Positions 4,994 through 11,955 of a stretch of 11,955 nucleotides of DNA are shown piece by piece. The position numbers and the translations under genes are program-made. Positions within the stretch are counted from its first letter, which is position 1. Each line of letters starts with the position of its first letter. Source of the stretch: Synergistaceae bacterium (GTDB taxonomy: Bacteria > Synergistota > Synergistia > Synergistales > Aminobacteriaceae); assembly GCA_017446645.1 (NCBI GenBank), contig JAFSQO010000502.1, positions 1-11,955 on the forward strand. Direction: 5' to 3'. The notes beneath the pieces are model-generated. The model made no database searches, was not told where the DNA came from, and saw only the letters and a program-made list of their open reading frames with translations.

Positions 4994-6398
4994 GGCATTA
5001 ATAGACAGCGAGCAGAGAGCTTATTCATCACTGGTAGATTTTCGTAAGGAGTTCATACCGTCAAAAGACGATGTTGAACCGGCTCCCTTTCATCAGGAGT
5101 GGTCGAATATTTTACTTAACGGAAAAGAAAATTTTGCGATTGAAGCATTTCGAGAAAGTGCTAAGACCCAGATAGTAATCAGGGCTAATTTACTTCATGC
5201 TCTGACTTATGCAGTCCCTCACCGGAGTTTTTTGGTCATTATCTGTGCTACCCAGACAAGGGCGGGGCAGTTGTTGCAGAGTGTCTCACGTGAGTTTCTG
5301 GCTAATAAAGACATGAATGGCATGGTTGCCGAAATAAAAGATAATAGTGACCATGCTTTGCAAGTCTATTACACAGATAGGAGCGTCGTAAGGATAGAAG
5401 CATACGGCAAAGGCGCGTCAGTACGTGGCTTAAGCTGGGGTGCGAAACGTCCTGATTTGGTTATTATTGATGACCCTCAAGGCGAAGAAGACGCACGAAG
5501 CGAGACTATTACAGAGAATGACTGGAACTGGTTCCTGAGTGATATATTCTTTTTAGGCCAGAATACCAGAATATTCTTAATCGGGAATAATCTAGGCGAA
5601 CGCTGTATAATCGAACAGGTAATCAAGAACGCTCAATATCTGAATTTCACTACACGCAGAATTCCCATATTAAACGAAGATAATAAAAGCGCATGGCCAA
5701 GTAAATACTCTTTAGAGTACATTCTGAAGGACAAAGAGAACTGGAGCAAAGTCGGCAAGACTGATATATGGTATCGTGAACGAATGTGCCAGTGTATCAG
5801 CCCCGACAGTCAGAAGTTCAAGAAGGAATACTTCAAGTACTATGATGTTGAGCCGGAACTAAGCGAAATGAATATCTATACTACAGTGGATTTGGCAATC
5901 TCTCAGAAAGTCAATGCAGATTACTCAGCAATCGTAACGGTCGGAGTGAACAGCGCAGGCCACTGGTTCGTGTTAGATGTCGAGTACGGGAGATATGACC
6001 CGACGACTACGATAGATGCGATATTTAGCGCAGTAAAGAAGTGGAGGCCGTTATGCGTTGGCATTGAAGTAGTAGCGTATCAGGCAGCATTACAGCACTT
6101 TTTAGAGAAGGAAATGCCCAGAAGGGGAATATTCTTCAGGATACAGCCGTTAAGAGCAGAGAAGAAGAAGGAGATACGCATAGACAGCTTACAGCCTAGA
6201 TTTGCAGTAGGGACAGTGTGGTTCAGGCGTGAGGCGGTCTGGCTCGAAAAGTTAGAGAGCGAATTATTAGCGTATCCGAACGGAGCGCATGATGATGTAA
6301 TTGACGCACTTGCATACATTGAGCAGATGGCGAGTGCTCCATATGAATATGAAGGGAGGTTAAATGACGATTGGAACCCGATAGCAGGCAGTATGTAG
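4950..6398 (+). CDS. terL: Terminase large subunit
   Basis: This is the packaging motor of the phage. The N-terminal ATPase shows a Walker A-like FRESAKT (residues 68-73), a Walker B VIIDD (171-175) and IFLIGN (208-213) as the coupling motif. The C-terminal RNase H-fold nuclease shows VDLAIS with D314, GIEVVAYQ with E373 and AHDDVIDA with D448, D449 and D452, which together can hold two metal ions. At 482 residues it has the usual length and looks intact. The start at ATG 4950 lies inside the small-subunit gene, with AAGGAG about 13 nt upstream; a GTG at 4908 is possible. It ends in TAG at 6396-6398, so TAG acts as a normal stop in this phage. Confidence 0.93.
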   Translation: MEKEQQVLPNRQEIKALIDSEQRAYSSLVDFRKEFIPSKDDVEPAPFHQEWSNILLNGKENFAIEAFRESAKTQIVIRANLLHALTYAVPHRSFLVIICATQTRAGQLLQSVSREFLANKDMNGMVAEIKDNSDHALQVYYTDRSVVRIEAYGKGASVRGLSWGAKRPDLVIIDDPQGEEDARSETITENDWNWFLSDIFFLGQNTRIFLIGNNLGERCIIEQVIKNAQYLNFTTRRIPILNEDNKSAWPSKYSLEYILKDKENWSKVGKTDIWYRERMCQCISPDSQKFKKEYFKYYDVEPELSEMNIYTTVDLAISQKVNADYSAIVTVGVNSAGHWFVLDVEYGRYDPTTTIDAIFSAVKKWRPLCVGIEVVAYQAALQHFLEKEMPRRGIFFRIQPLRAEKKKEIRIDSLQPRFAVGTVWFRREAVWLEKLESELLAYPNGAHDDVIDALAYIEQMASAPYEYEGRLNDDWNPIAGSM

Positions 6399-8392
6399 AA
6401 AATTTACAGACTAGAGATTTTAGAGAACGAATTAATAAATCAGTTTTAAACGACATTAATAGAGCTAATAACTTCTATACTTCCAAGATTGAGCCTGTAT
6501 TACGAAGACGGCACCAGATTTACGAAGCTGACAGGGAATATTACAAGAACAGATTTAGGCACACAGCAACACAGAGTGACTTTGTCAGCTTTGACTTCTG
6601 GAGTGTTGTGCAGTGGGCAATCCCGCTTGTAATGAACTCGTTTTTCGGCAATAATGAAGCAGTTGTTATCGTAGGACGCAACGAAGAAGACGTTCCGCGA
6701 GCCGAAGTATTGAAGGCTTTAATTAACTTTCAGCTCATGACGCAGAATAAAGGCTTTATGCTTTTGTGGGATTGGTTCAGCGACGCATTTCAATATAATC
6801 TTGGCGCAATAAAAATCTGGTGGGAAAGAATAGAAGACTGGCAGACAGAAAAATTAGAATACGTCGGAATGGACAGACTGTTAATGCTCCAACAAGACCA
6901 ATGGTGCCAGATAGATTATGTCGAAGGGCCTGACTTTTTCGGAATGTTTAACGTAGCCTACAGAATAGGCCGTCTCAAGAGTAATAAACCCAAAATTGAA
7001 AGCGTCAGAGTTACAGATTTACGCTGGTCTCCTGAAGCAAGAAATCTTGATGAAGCTAATTTCGTAGCTCACCGGCAAATAGTAACAGCCGACCACTTGC
7101 GACGGCAGGCCAAGCAGGGCATATACGACGTTGAAGCAGTCGAACGTGCAATCGAGAACACGAACGGAAGCGGTGTAGTCTATAATCAGTTCGAGACGGA
7201 ATTGAACGATGAGACCGACCAGCTTCCCAATGATGAAGACACAGCAAGAAGCCTCTTTGAGCTTTACGAGTGCTATGTGAAGTTAGACATTAACGGCGAT
7301 GGGTTGCTTGAAGACGCATTAGTCTCAGTAGTCGGCGAGGAGTTAATCCGAGTGACCGAAAACCCCTTCGGCAGAGTTCCTATATTCACAGTATCACCGG
7401 TTAGAGACCCGTTTAAAGTCATGGCAGATATATCACTGAATGAGATAGTCGGCGAAGTTCAGACGATAAAGACGGCTTTAATGAGGCAATTGCTGATTAA
7501 TACAGTAAATCTCAATAATATTCGCTGGTTTATAAATCCCAACGGAGTAGATTTAAAAGATATTCAGGAGAATAAGCAGTTCATTAAGACGAAAACCAAT
7601 GACCCTAGAGCGTCAGTAATGCCCTTTCCTCAGACGAGTTTAGCCCCCTGGACGATGAATTTGTTCGAGTACCTTGAAGGCGCATTAGAGCAGTGGACAG
7701 GGCGAACACGCTATAATCAGGGAACTGACAGCAAGAGCCTGAATAAGACAGCCACAGGGATTAATTTGCTCCAGCAGGCAAGCGCACAGAGAATAGATTA
7801 TATAGTGCGTGTATTTGCTGAAACTGGAGTAGGTGAAGCGTTGAGATTTATGGTAGAGCTGAACCAGAAATATATAGACCAGCCGCAGGTAATCAGGCTA
7901 GAGAACACGATGTTACAAGTAAGCCCAGATGATTTAAAGGGTGAATTCGACATAGACGTGAATACCGAAATCGGAGTAGGCAAGAGACAGCAGACAATAG
8001 AGAATTTGCAGCTCTATCTTGGCAATCTTGCACTAGCTGGAATGAATATCGGAGCAATAACGCCGGGCGAATGGGCACATGCAGCACAGAAATTATTGCA
8101 GGAAATGGGAATACGAGACCCTCAGAGTTATGTGCTTGACCCTGAAATAGTGAAACAGCAGTTCTTCATGCAAATGCAGCAGCAAATGATGGCCCAGCAA
8201 GAACAGGCTCAGTTACAGCAAGCCCAGTTAGCAAGGCAAAATCAGATACAAGACCAGCAGTTAGCAATGCAGCAGGCTCAGGCGCAACAGCAAATGCAGC
8301 TAAGAAATCAGGAAATGCAGATGAAACAGCAAGACCATGCAGCTGATTTACTAGAACGAGCCGTAAATGCCCAGCGAGCCGGAGCTATATAA
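6371..8392 (+). CDS. Portal protein (P22-like, podovirus type)
   Basis: The 673-residue product follows the large terminase directly and has portal features. These include a helical N-terminus and a WSVVQWAIPLVMNSFFG segment. A conserved middle, DLRWSPEARNLDEANFVAHRQ, lies near residue 220, and SLNKTATGINLLQQASAQRI is near residue 460. The closing ~60 residues, rich in Q and M, should form coiled coil. This matches P22-type portals, the ring through which DNA enters and leaves the head, and suggests a short-tailed phage. The start is TTG 6371, 10 nt after GGGAGGT and 28 bp inside terL. An ATG at 6364 sits nearer the ribosome site but is out of frame and stops after 6 codons. The gene appears complete. 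Confidence 0.88.
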   Translation: MEPDSRQYVENLQTRDFRERINKSVLNDINRANNFYTSKIEPVLRRRHQIYEADREYYKNRFRHTATQSDFVSFDFWSVVQWAIPLVMNSFFGNNEAVVIVGRNEEDVPRAEVLKALINFQLMTQNKGFMLLWDWFSDAFQYNLGAIKIWWERIEDWQTEKLEYVGMDRLLMLQQDQWCQIDYVEGPDFFGMFNVAYRIGRLKSNKPKIESVRVTDLRWSPEARNLDEANFVAHRQIVTADHLRRQAKQGIYDVEAVERAIENTNGSGVVYNQFETELNDETDQLPNDEDTARSLFELYECYVKLDINGDGLLEDALVSVVGEELIRVTENPFGRVPIFTVSPVRDPFKVMADISLNEIVGEVQTIKTALMRQLLINTVNLNNIRWFINPNGVDLKDIQENKQFIKTKTNDPRASVMPFPQTSLAPWTMNLFEYLEGALEQWTGRTRYNQGTDSKSLNKTATGINLLQQASAQRIDYIVRVFAETGVGEALRFMVELNQKYIDQPQVIRLENTMLQVSPDDLKGEFDIDVNTEIGVGKRQQTIENLQLYLGNLALAGMNIGAITPGEWAHAAQKLLQEMGIRDPQSYVLDPEIVKQQFFMQMQQQMMAQQEQAQLQQAQLARQNQIQDQQLAMQQAQAQQQMQLRNQEMQMKQQDHAADLLERAVNAQRAGAI

Positions 8393-8403
8393 GGAGTGAA
8401 AAT

Positions 8404-8784
8404 ATGCAGCCCCCAGAAGTGATTTATTTCGAGTTAAATAATTGGACGCGCGGAGAAGATTACCCCGATGAACAGCCTTTTTTAGACTGGATGGATAATG
8501 ATTTGAAACTGCGCTTTCATAATAGAGACTGGATAAAAGAGAATAAGCTGGTTGTAGTGTTCAGCATAGTTGACCAGTCCGCGAATTTTTGTATAACGGC
8601 GTTAAAAGACTGGGTAGAAGAGAATTGCCCTAAATTACTCACGGAGTATACGGAATTTCTCAGAGAGCCAGAATACGGCGAAGAAGTTCCGCATGGCAGC
8701 TTCGACTGTCCTTTCCTTGAGTGGACACCGGAGAATATCGGTTGGCATTACTGGGACGAAGCGCACGACATGTGCGGGGATTAA
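8404..8784 (+). CDS. Conserved phage protein of unknown function
   Basis: The 126-residue acidic protein starts at ATG 8404, 11 bp after the portal stop, with AGGAG just upstream. It is rich in Trp, Asp and Glu (NRDWIKENKLVVVF, PFLEWTPENIGWHYWDEAHD). It probably has a mixed alpha/beta fold and has no signal peptide or membrane segment. I recognise no enzyme motif. Position between portal and scaffold genes suggests a head-assembly or connector accessory role, which is inference only. The last residues include two Cys-containing segments (FDCPF, DMCGD), but not in a clear metal-binding array. Confidence 0.7.
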   Translation: MQPPEVIYFELNNWTRGEDYPDEQPFLDWMDNDLKLRFHNRDWIKENKLVVVFSIVDQSANFCITALKDWVEENCPKLLTEYTEFLREPEYGEEVPHGSFDCPFLEWTPENIGWHYWDEAHDMCGD

Positions 8785-8830
8785 CTCAACTATAATTAGT
8801 CTTATTTCAAAAATACAGGAGGAAACGAAA

Positions 8831-9263
8831 ATGTCCGCATTTTTTTGAGCAGTTAAATTCTTTACTCGATAAGAACTACGATGAACGCGCAGGAACAGCC
8901 CCATTAGGACGCAATATATACGGCGAGGCAGGATATGTAGATACCCACTTCCCCAGAACCCGAAGCGTCCGGATAGACCCCAAAAGCGCATGGGTAGACC
9001 AGGACGGAAACATGGCTGAATTCTCAAAGTCAGGCAATGTTTATCCCTTAAGTATAGAGAACTGGCTCAACATAATAAAACCAGGCGGCAACGAAGATTT
9101 TCTCAGTGATAATGACTATTGGCGGGTAATACAGGCATTGAAGGAACACGGTTTTTTCTACAAGAACGAAATCCCCGAAGACATGCAGGCAGTAGAGGCG
9201 GCACCAGGTATTCCAGTGCTAACTCCTGTATTCTTTGATGACCCCCCAGTCATACACTCGTGA
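8831..9263 (+). CDS. Unknown phage protein, frameshifted at a T7 tract
   Basis: AGGAGG (8817-8822) stands 8 nt before ATG 8831, but this frame ends at once: ATG TCC GCA TTT TTT TGA. One T fewer in the seven-T run at 8840-8846 would join it to a long open frame that starts FEQLNSLLDKNYDERAG and continues to TGA 9263, giving about 143 residues. Without that, the only internal ATG is 9012 (83 residues) and it has no clear ribosome site. The rebuilt protein has no motif I recognise; it includes NIYGEAGYVDTHFPR and IDPKSAWVDQDG. Options are a true pseudogene, transcriptional or ribosomal slippage on the T run, phase variation, or a sequencing error. The stop lies in the stem of a terminator. Confidence 0.6.
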
Positions 9264-9296
9264 GCACTCCGAAAGCAATAACAGGGGTGCTTTTTT
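9263..9296 (+). terminator. Rho-independent terminator inside the late gene cluster
   Basis: AGCACTCC (9263-9270) pairs with GGGGTGCT (9284-9291), 8 bp with one wobble and a 13-nt loop, followed directly by T at 9291-9296. The preceding gene's TGA stop overlaps the stem. It should reduce transcription of the scaffold and capsid genes unless antitermination or another promoter exists. Confidence 0.75.
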
Positions 9297-9319
9297 ATGC
9301 GAAATTACAGGAGGCAACA

Positions 9320-9589
9320 ATGCTGACAGACAATGAACAGCAGGAATTACGCGAGCAGTCCGAGTACGGTCACAAGGCTCAGGCAGTACATGAATTTCTT
9401 GCGGATTTTTTGCTTAATCAGAGGGCGCAGGTAATCAACAGACTTGAGACAGACAGTTTTGATAAGGCAGAAGACTTAGTTAATCCAATAATTTATTTGA
9501 GGACGCTAAGGCTTTTTGAGCTTGAAGTAGAAAAATTTATCTCACTTGGAGAGATAGCCGAAAGGAAGTTAAACGAAGATGGAGAGTAA
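9320..9589 (+). CDS. Small phage head-region protein of unknown function
   Basis: The 89-residue product starts at ATG 9320 with AGGAGG (9309-9314) 5 nt upstream. The frame stays open back to a GTG at 9260, but that start would lie in the terminator, so I reject it. It is mostly helical: HKAQAVHEFLADFLLNQRAQVINRLE, then an acidic turn, then IIYLRTLRLFELEVEKFISLGEIAE. Short all-helical proteins like this occur between portal and scaffold genes in short-tailed phages, but their function is unknown to me. Its 3' end overlaps the start of the next reading frame by 11 bp. Confidence 0.72.
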   Translation: MLTDNEQQELREQSEYGHKAQAVHEFLADFLLNQRAQVINRLETDSFDKAEDLVNPIIYLRTLRLFELEVEKFISLGEIAERKLNEDGE

Positions 9590-9908
9590 AAAAATATATA
9601 TCTCAATGGCGCGTGGAGATAAGTCGCCTGAATAGATACTCAGGTTGCAGAAAAACCTTACGGCAGCAATATCAGATAGTATGCAAGAGAATTTTGAGCT
9701 GATAGAGCCATATCTATCGGACTGTGATGATTTGACATCTCTTGCAGAAAATATAAAGCGAATGAAGGACGCAGATTACGCAGTCTTTTTCGATGATTGG
9801 CAGAAAGCACGTTATTGCAACATAGAAAGATATTGTGCAGAAGAGTACGATATTTCATGCATTGACGTTGAATTATCTGGGGAGGGAGGTGAATCAGATG
9901 GCGAATAA
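9579..9908 (+). pseudogene. DUF4406-like protein interrupted by an in-frame amber codon
   Basis: ATG 9579 opens SKKIYISMARGDKSPE and then meets TAG at 9633-9635. The same frame continues without a break to TAA 9906-9908. The downstream part includes IKRMKDADYAVFFDDWQKARYCNIERYCAEE, which parallels the end of the intact protein at 11108 (CKSDYVVFAEGYENVKRCRIEY). The openings also match (KKIYIS and KKIYLS). These are the two conserved ends of the DUF4406 / nucleoside 2-deoxyribosyltransferase-like fold. A single C-to-T change (CAG to TAG) would explain the break. Its end overlaps the next gene. Translation could restart at TTG 9645, but there is no ribosome site. Amber readthrough cannot be excluded. 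Confidence 0.7.
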
Positions 9909-10101
9909 TGAGAATAACACTAAGAAGGAACCTGTAAAGAAGGGCTGTGAACTGGACAGCCGTATCGTAGCAGTAATCCAGGAAGAATATTCGGACTTTG
10001 CGAAGTATTTACCCACTCCGCAGGACAGGGCAATGTTCGGACGCAAGGTCAAAGAGTACTGGGACAAAATAACAGCAAGATTAAGAGAAATGGAGATATA
10101 A
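9898..10101 (+). CDS. Small phage protein of unknown function
   Basis: The 67-residue product starts at ATG 9898, 7-8 nt after a strong GGGAGGTG site (9883-9890), and overlaps the preceding broken frame by 11 bp. A TTG at 9835 in the same frame lacks a site. The N-terminus is rich in Asn and Lys (NNENNTKKEPVKKG), followed by helical sequence (LDSRIVAVIQEEYSDFAKYL, then GRKVKEYWDKITARLREMEI). It ends 2 bp before the scaffold-like gene, so the two are tightly coupled. I recognise no domain. A head-assembly accessory role is suggested by position only. Confidence 0.7.
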   Translation: MANNENNTKKEPVKKGCELDSRIVAVIQEEYSDFAKYLPTPQDRAMFGRKVKEYWDKITARLREMEI

Positions 10102-10103
10102 TC

Positions 10104-11108
10104 ATGGACGACCAGGAAATAATAACATTAGAAGATTATGACGAGCCGGAAATCAGCGAACCTTCAGAACCGGACTTTGAGGAACCGCAGCCTTCAGACG
10201 AAGCTCCGGAAGAGTTAAGTTCAGACTGGGGCATTGACGAAGACGGCGAAGTGAAATTCAGTGATGAATATTTAGGGGAAGTAGAAAAAAATTTATTTCC
10301 TGAAAGGACTCCTGATGAGTCAGCAGAAGAAAATGAAGACAGCGAGGCACCCGAACAGAAACAGGCACAGCCAAAGTACTACACGCCTGAAGAGTTAGCT
10401 AATACCCCATATGAACAATGGGACGTTAATCGTCTTAACGGTAATGTCAAGGATTTTGTCCCCATAGTGCAGCAACAGATAGCGGCCCGGCAGGCACAGG
10501 CTTTAACGGCACAGAGACAGGCACAGAATCAGCTTGGCAACTTCATTCAGGCACCAGTCCAATACACCCCAAAGGAGTTGGCAGATGCAGCTCAGGCACT
10601 AGCAGTAGAAAGACTAGGTCTCGATGACCCTGATGACTTTGATGAATACGAAGGAGAGCACCGAGCAGCCCTGAATTTGGCAATGCAGGAATTATCAGGC
10701 CAGAGACAGGCAGAAATAGCGAATTATCAGAGAGCGTCAGGGGAGTATCAGCAGCTCCAGGAATTTAACAGGAGACTTGAAGCACAACCTGATTTTAGAG
10801 AGTTTTACACGTGGTACGAGAGTATGTGTAAGGCGAAAAACGTAACGCCTCAGCAGGTAAATGCAAGTTTATGGAATTACGCGCAAAGCAACGGCTACCG
10901 GTTCGGAGAAATAGCTGGAATAATGGGCAGTTGGTATCGGGAATTCCAGCAGACTAAAGCGTCCAGACCCAGAGCAAGCCGCCCTCCGGCATTAGAAGGC
11001 TCACGAGGCAGTTCGTATGACGGAGCAGGCAGTGTAAATCTCAGGAATTTCGGCGAAATGGATTTGGATAGACAGGCACGCGCCTTAATGAAGATGGGGA
11101 TAGTGTAA
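10104..11108 (+). CDS. Scaffold-like acidic protein
   Basis: The 334-residue protein starts at ATG 10104, close behind the preceding gene. Its first ~100 residues are strongly acidic and proline-rich (EISEPSEPDFEEPQPSDEAP). They are followed by glutamine/alanine-rich helical sequence near 120-150 (QQQIAARQAQALTAQRQAQN). Then come helical segments with LEAQPDFREFYTWYESMCKAKN, and a basic stretch (RPRASRPPALEGSRGSS) near the C-terminus. Composition and position right before the capsid gene fit a scaffolding protein, which guides capsid subunits into a shell and then leaves or is cut. Scaffolds are poorly conserved, so this rests on composition and gene order. Its TAA overlaps the next ATG (TAATG). 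Confidence 0.72.
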   Translation: MDDQEIITLEDYDEPEISEPSEPDFEEPQPSDEAPEELSSDWGIDEDGEVKFSDEYLGEVEKNLFPERTPDESAEENEDSEAPEQKQAQPKYYTPEELANTPYEQWDVNRLNGNVKDFVPIVQQQIAARQAQALTAQRQAQNQLGNFIQAPVQYTPKELADAAQALAVERLGLDDPDDFDEYEGEHRAALNLAMQELSGQRQAEIANYQRASGEYQQLQEFNRRLEAQPDFREFYTWYESMCKAKNVTPQQVNASLWNYAQSNGYRFGEIAGIMGSWYREFQQTKASRPRASRPPALEGSRGSSYDGAGSVNLRNFGEMDLDRQARALMKMGIV

Positions 11109-11443
11109 TGGCAAAAAAGATTTATCTGTCAATCCCAATGATTGATAAAAACTATGAAGAGTTCATACAAGCTCAGGCAGAACTTTCGGAAAAGGTATCT
11201 AAATATCTCAATGAAGATGTATCTTTAGCAGAAAATGTATCTCCTGAAACGATTAAGTTAAATCCGGCTGAATATTGGCCGTATTTTGGTGAACGTTTAG
11301 GGAATATGTGCAAGTCAGATTACGTCGTATTCGCAGAGGGATATGAAAATGTTAAAAGATGCAGAATTGAATATAAAGTTGCGAGCGAGGATGACAAGAA
11401 AATTTTAGTAGAACATGGAAATGAAATACAGGAGGTTTTTTAA
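11108..11443 (+). CDS. DUF4406 / nucleoside deoxyribosyltransferase-like protein
   Basis: The 111-residue protein begins with KKIYLSIPM (residues 3-11), the nucleotide-binding opening strand and loop of this fold. It ends with MCKSDYVVFAEGYENVKRCRIEYKVA (67-92), where the conserved E88 and the strand-plus-turn pattern of DUF4406 are visible. The family is related to nucleoside 2-deoxyribosyltransferases, so binding or cleavage of a nucleotide-type ligand is possible. No substrate can be named. It is translationally coupled on both sides: TAATG with the scaffold-like gene and TAATG with the capsid gene. Its placement between scaffold and capsid is unusual for a metabolic enzyme and suggests a cargo or moron gene. 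A broken paralogue lies at 9579. Confidence 0.68.
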   Translation: MAKKIYLSIPMIDKNYEEFIQAQAELSEKVSKYLNEDVSLAENVSPETIKLNPAEYWPYFGERLGNMCKSDYVVFAEGYENVKRCRIEYKVASEDDKKILVEHGNEIQEVF

Positions 11444-11832
11444 TGGCAAGTAACACATATGAAGCAGTAGGGAACAAAGAAGACGTAAGCGAGATAATCA
11501 CTAATATAGCTCCGTATGATACGCCGCTATATTCAAGAATGGGGAGAACCCGTGCAACACAGACAAATCATGAGTGGCTTGAAGACGAGTTAGGGCAGCC
11601 CATTCAGAACGCCTACCCTGAAGGCTACACGTATCTGACAGTAGATGTAACCCCGCGTCAGAGATTAGGGAATTACACGCAGATAATGCACAGAGGCATT
11701 CAGGTTACAGATACTCAGGAAGTTGTCCAGAAATACGGAGTACGCAGTGAGATAGCCTATCAGATGGTCAAGACGCTCAAGGAGTTAGCATTTGACTGTG
11801 AACAGGCTATATTAGACAGTGTCGTCAAATAA
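11443..11832 (+). pseudogene. Major capsid protein, 5' part only, interrupted by an IS element
   Basis: The first 124 codons match the N-terminal region of SU10-type (DUF5309-like) major capsid proteins. They include MASNTYEAVGNKEDVSEIITN, APYDTPLYSRMGRTRAT, EWLEDEL, GNYTQIMHRGIQVTDTQ and ELAFDCEQAIL. Such proteins usually have about 300 or more residues and form the HK97-fold head shell. Here the frame runs into foreign sequence after codon 124 (TTA 11812-11814), adds DSVVK from the inserted element, and stops at 11832. Good ribosome site: CAGGAGG, 8 nt before ATG. The rest of the gene should lie beyond the element, outside the window. As it stands it cannot make a working capsid. Confidence 0.8.
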
Positions 11833-11955
11833 TTTGAAGCCAAAGATACATACAACAGATTTGTAAGCCTGCTATGTATGATGCTGTCGTTTTCGCATAT
11901 CGGGTCGCTATCCCGCGCCAACGTTTCAGCTTCAGAAATGTATTTTCGATTTGAT
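11815..11955. mobile_element. IS5-family insertion sequence, one end
   Basis: The capsid reading frame is replaced from about 11815 by sequence encoding the C-terminus of an IS5-family transposase on the minus strand. The likely end of the element is GACAGTGTCG at 11815. It is preceded by TTA (11812-11814), which fits the TNA/TA-type target duplication of many IS5-family groups. The other end and the second target copy lie beyond the window, so the boundary is a prediction. Confidence 0.75.
11825..11955 (-). CDS. IS5-family transposase, C-terminal fragment
   Basis: Reading the minus strand from 11953 gives 42 residues ending in TGA (complement at 11825-11827). It contains IENTFLKLKRWRGIATRYAK and then TTASYIAGLQICCMYLWLQII. 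This is the typical ending of IS5-family DDE transposases: the ENxFxxLKxxRxIATRY motif contributes the final catalytic Glu and its Lys/Arg neighbours, followed by a hydrophobic helix. The protein would cut and join the ends of its element. The stop is only about 10 bp from the predicted end of the element, as is common for compact IS5-type elements. The N-terminal part lies outside the window, so activity cannot be judged. Confidence 0.85.
   Translation of the reverse strand, partial: QIENTFLKLKRWRGIATRYAKTTASYIAGLQICCMYLWLQII

Noticed and set aside
8785..8830. TATAAT at 8791-8796 as a promoter.
   Set aside because: No acceptable -35 or extended -10 is present, and the short AT-rich gap makes a chance match likely.
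9260..9319. GTG start at 9260 for the gene ending at 9589.
   Set aside because: The stretch is a terminator, and ATG 9320 has a perfect AGGAGG at 5 nt.
9633..9635. Phage-wide recoding of TAG as an amino acid.
   Set aside because: Only one candidate in-frame TAG exists, long genes are uninterrupted under the standard code, and the large terminase ends at TAG with correct family length.
11833..11955. Open plus-strand frame after the capsid stop (FEAKDTYNRFVSLLCMM...) as a gene.
   Set aside because: The minus strand of the same bases gives a clear IS5-family transposase C-terminus; the plus-strand frame is its shadow.

Overview
The window is a defective or decaying tailed-phage (podovirus-like) genome segment, most likely a prophage. 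It runs left to right through accessory and regulatory genes, DNA modification, packaging, portal and early head genes. Apart from an insertion sequence entering at the right edge, all credible genes are on the + strand. The code is standard: TAA stops dominate, and one TAG and two TGA stops also end genes. Most ribosome binding sites are strong AGGAGG types. This fits a bacterial host with a strong Shine-Dalgarno bias and moderate GC, such as a gut or rumen anaerobe of the Firmicutes or Synergistota. The host cannot be named from this window.

Left part (1-1293): the end of an unidentified gene lies 3 bp before a HipA/CtkA-type kinase gene. Positions 1294-1778 are non-coding but rich in signals. 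They hold an extended -10 promoter, a ~49-nt RNA made of a hairpin plus a terminator, a two-armed foldable region of ~125 nt, and a block of degenerate ~15-18 bp repeats containing a near-perfect palindrome.

Middle part (1779-4528): a small PD-(D/E)xK-like protein; two related tRNA-like elements with abnormal anticodon arms, flanking a small cystatin-like protein; an AT-rich palindromic block; a ParB-like/Dam-type adenine methyltransferase fusion; and, overlapping it, a second PD-(D/E)xK-like protein.

Right part (4646-11955): the late module. It holds a small terminase subunit (DUF5681-like), large terminase, P22-type portal, a run of small unknown genes, a scaffold-like acidic protein, a DUF4406-like protein and the major capsid gene. 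One unknown gene has a frameshift at a T7 run, a DUF4406-like paralogue carries an in-frame amber stop, and a terminator sits between the two small-gene groups.

The capsid gene is cut after about 124 codons by an IS5-family element. Its transposase C-terminus is read on the minus strand and was identified by translating the last 130 bases. The IS insertion, amber stop, frameshift and damaged tRNA-like elements together argue for a prophage that is losing function. The methyltransferase/nuclease pair, kinase and cystatin-like gene may still serve the host.
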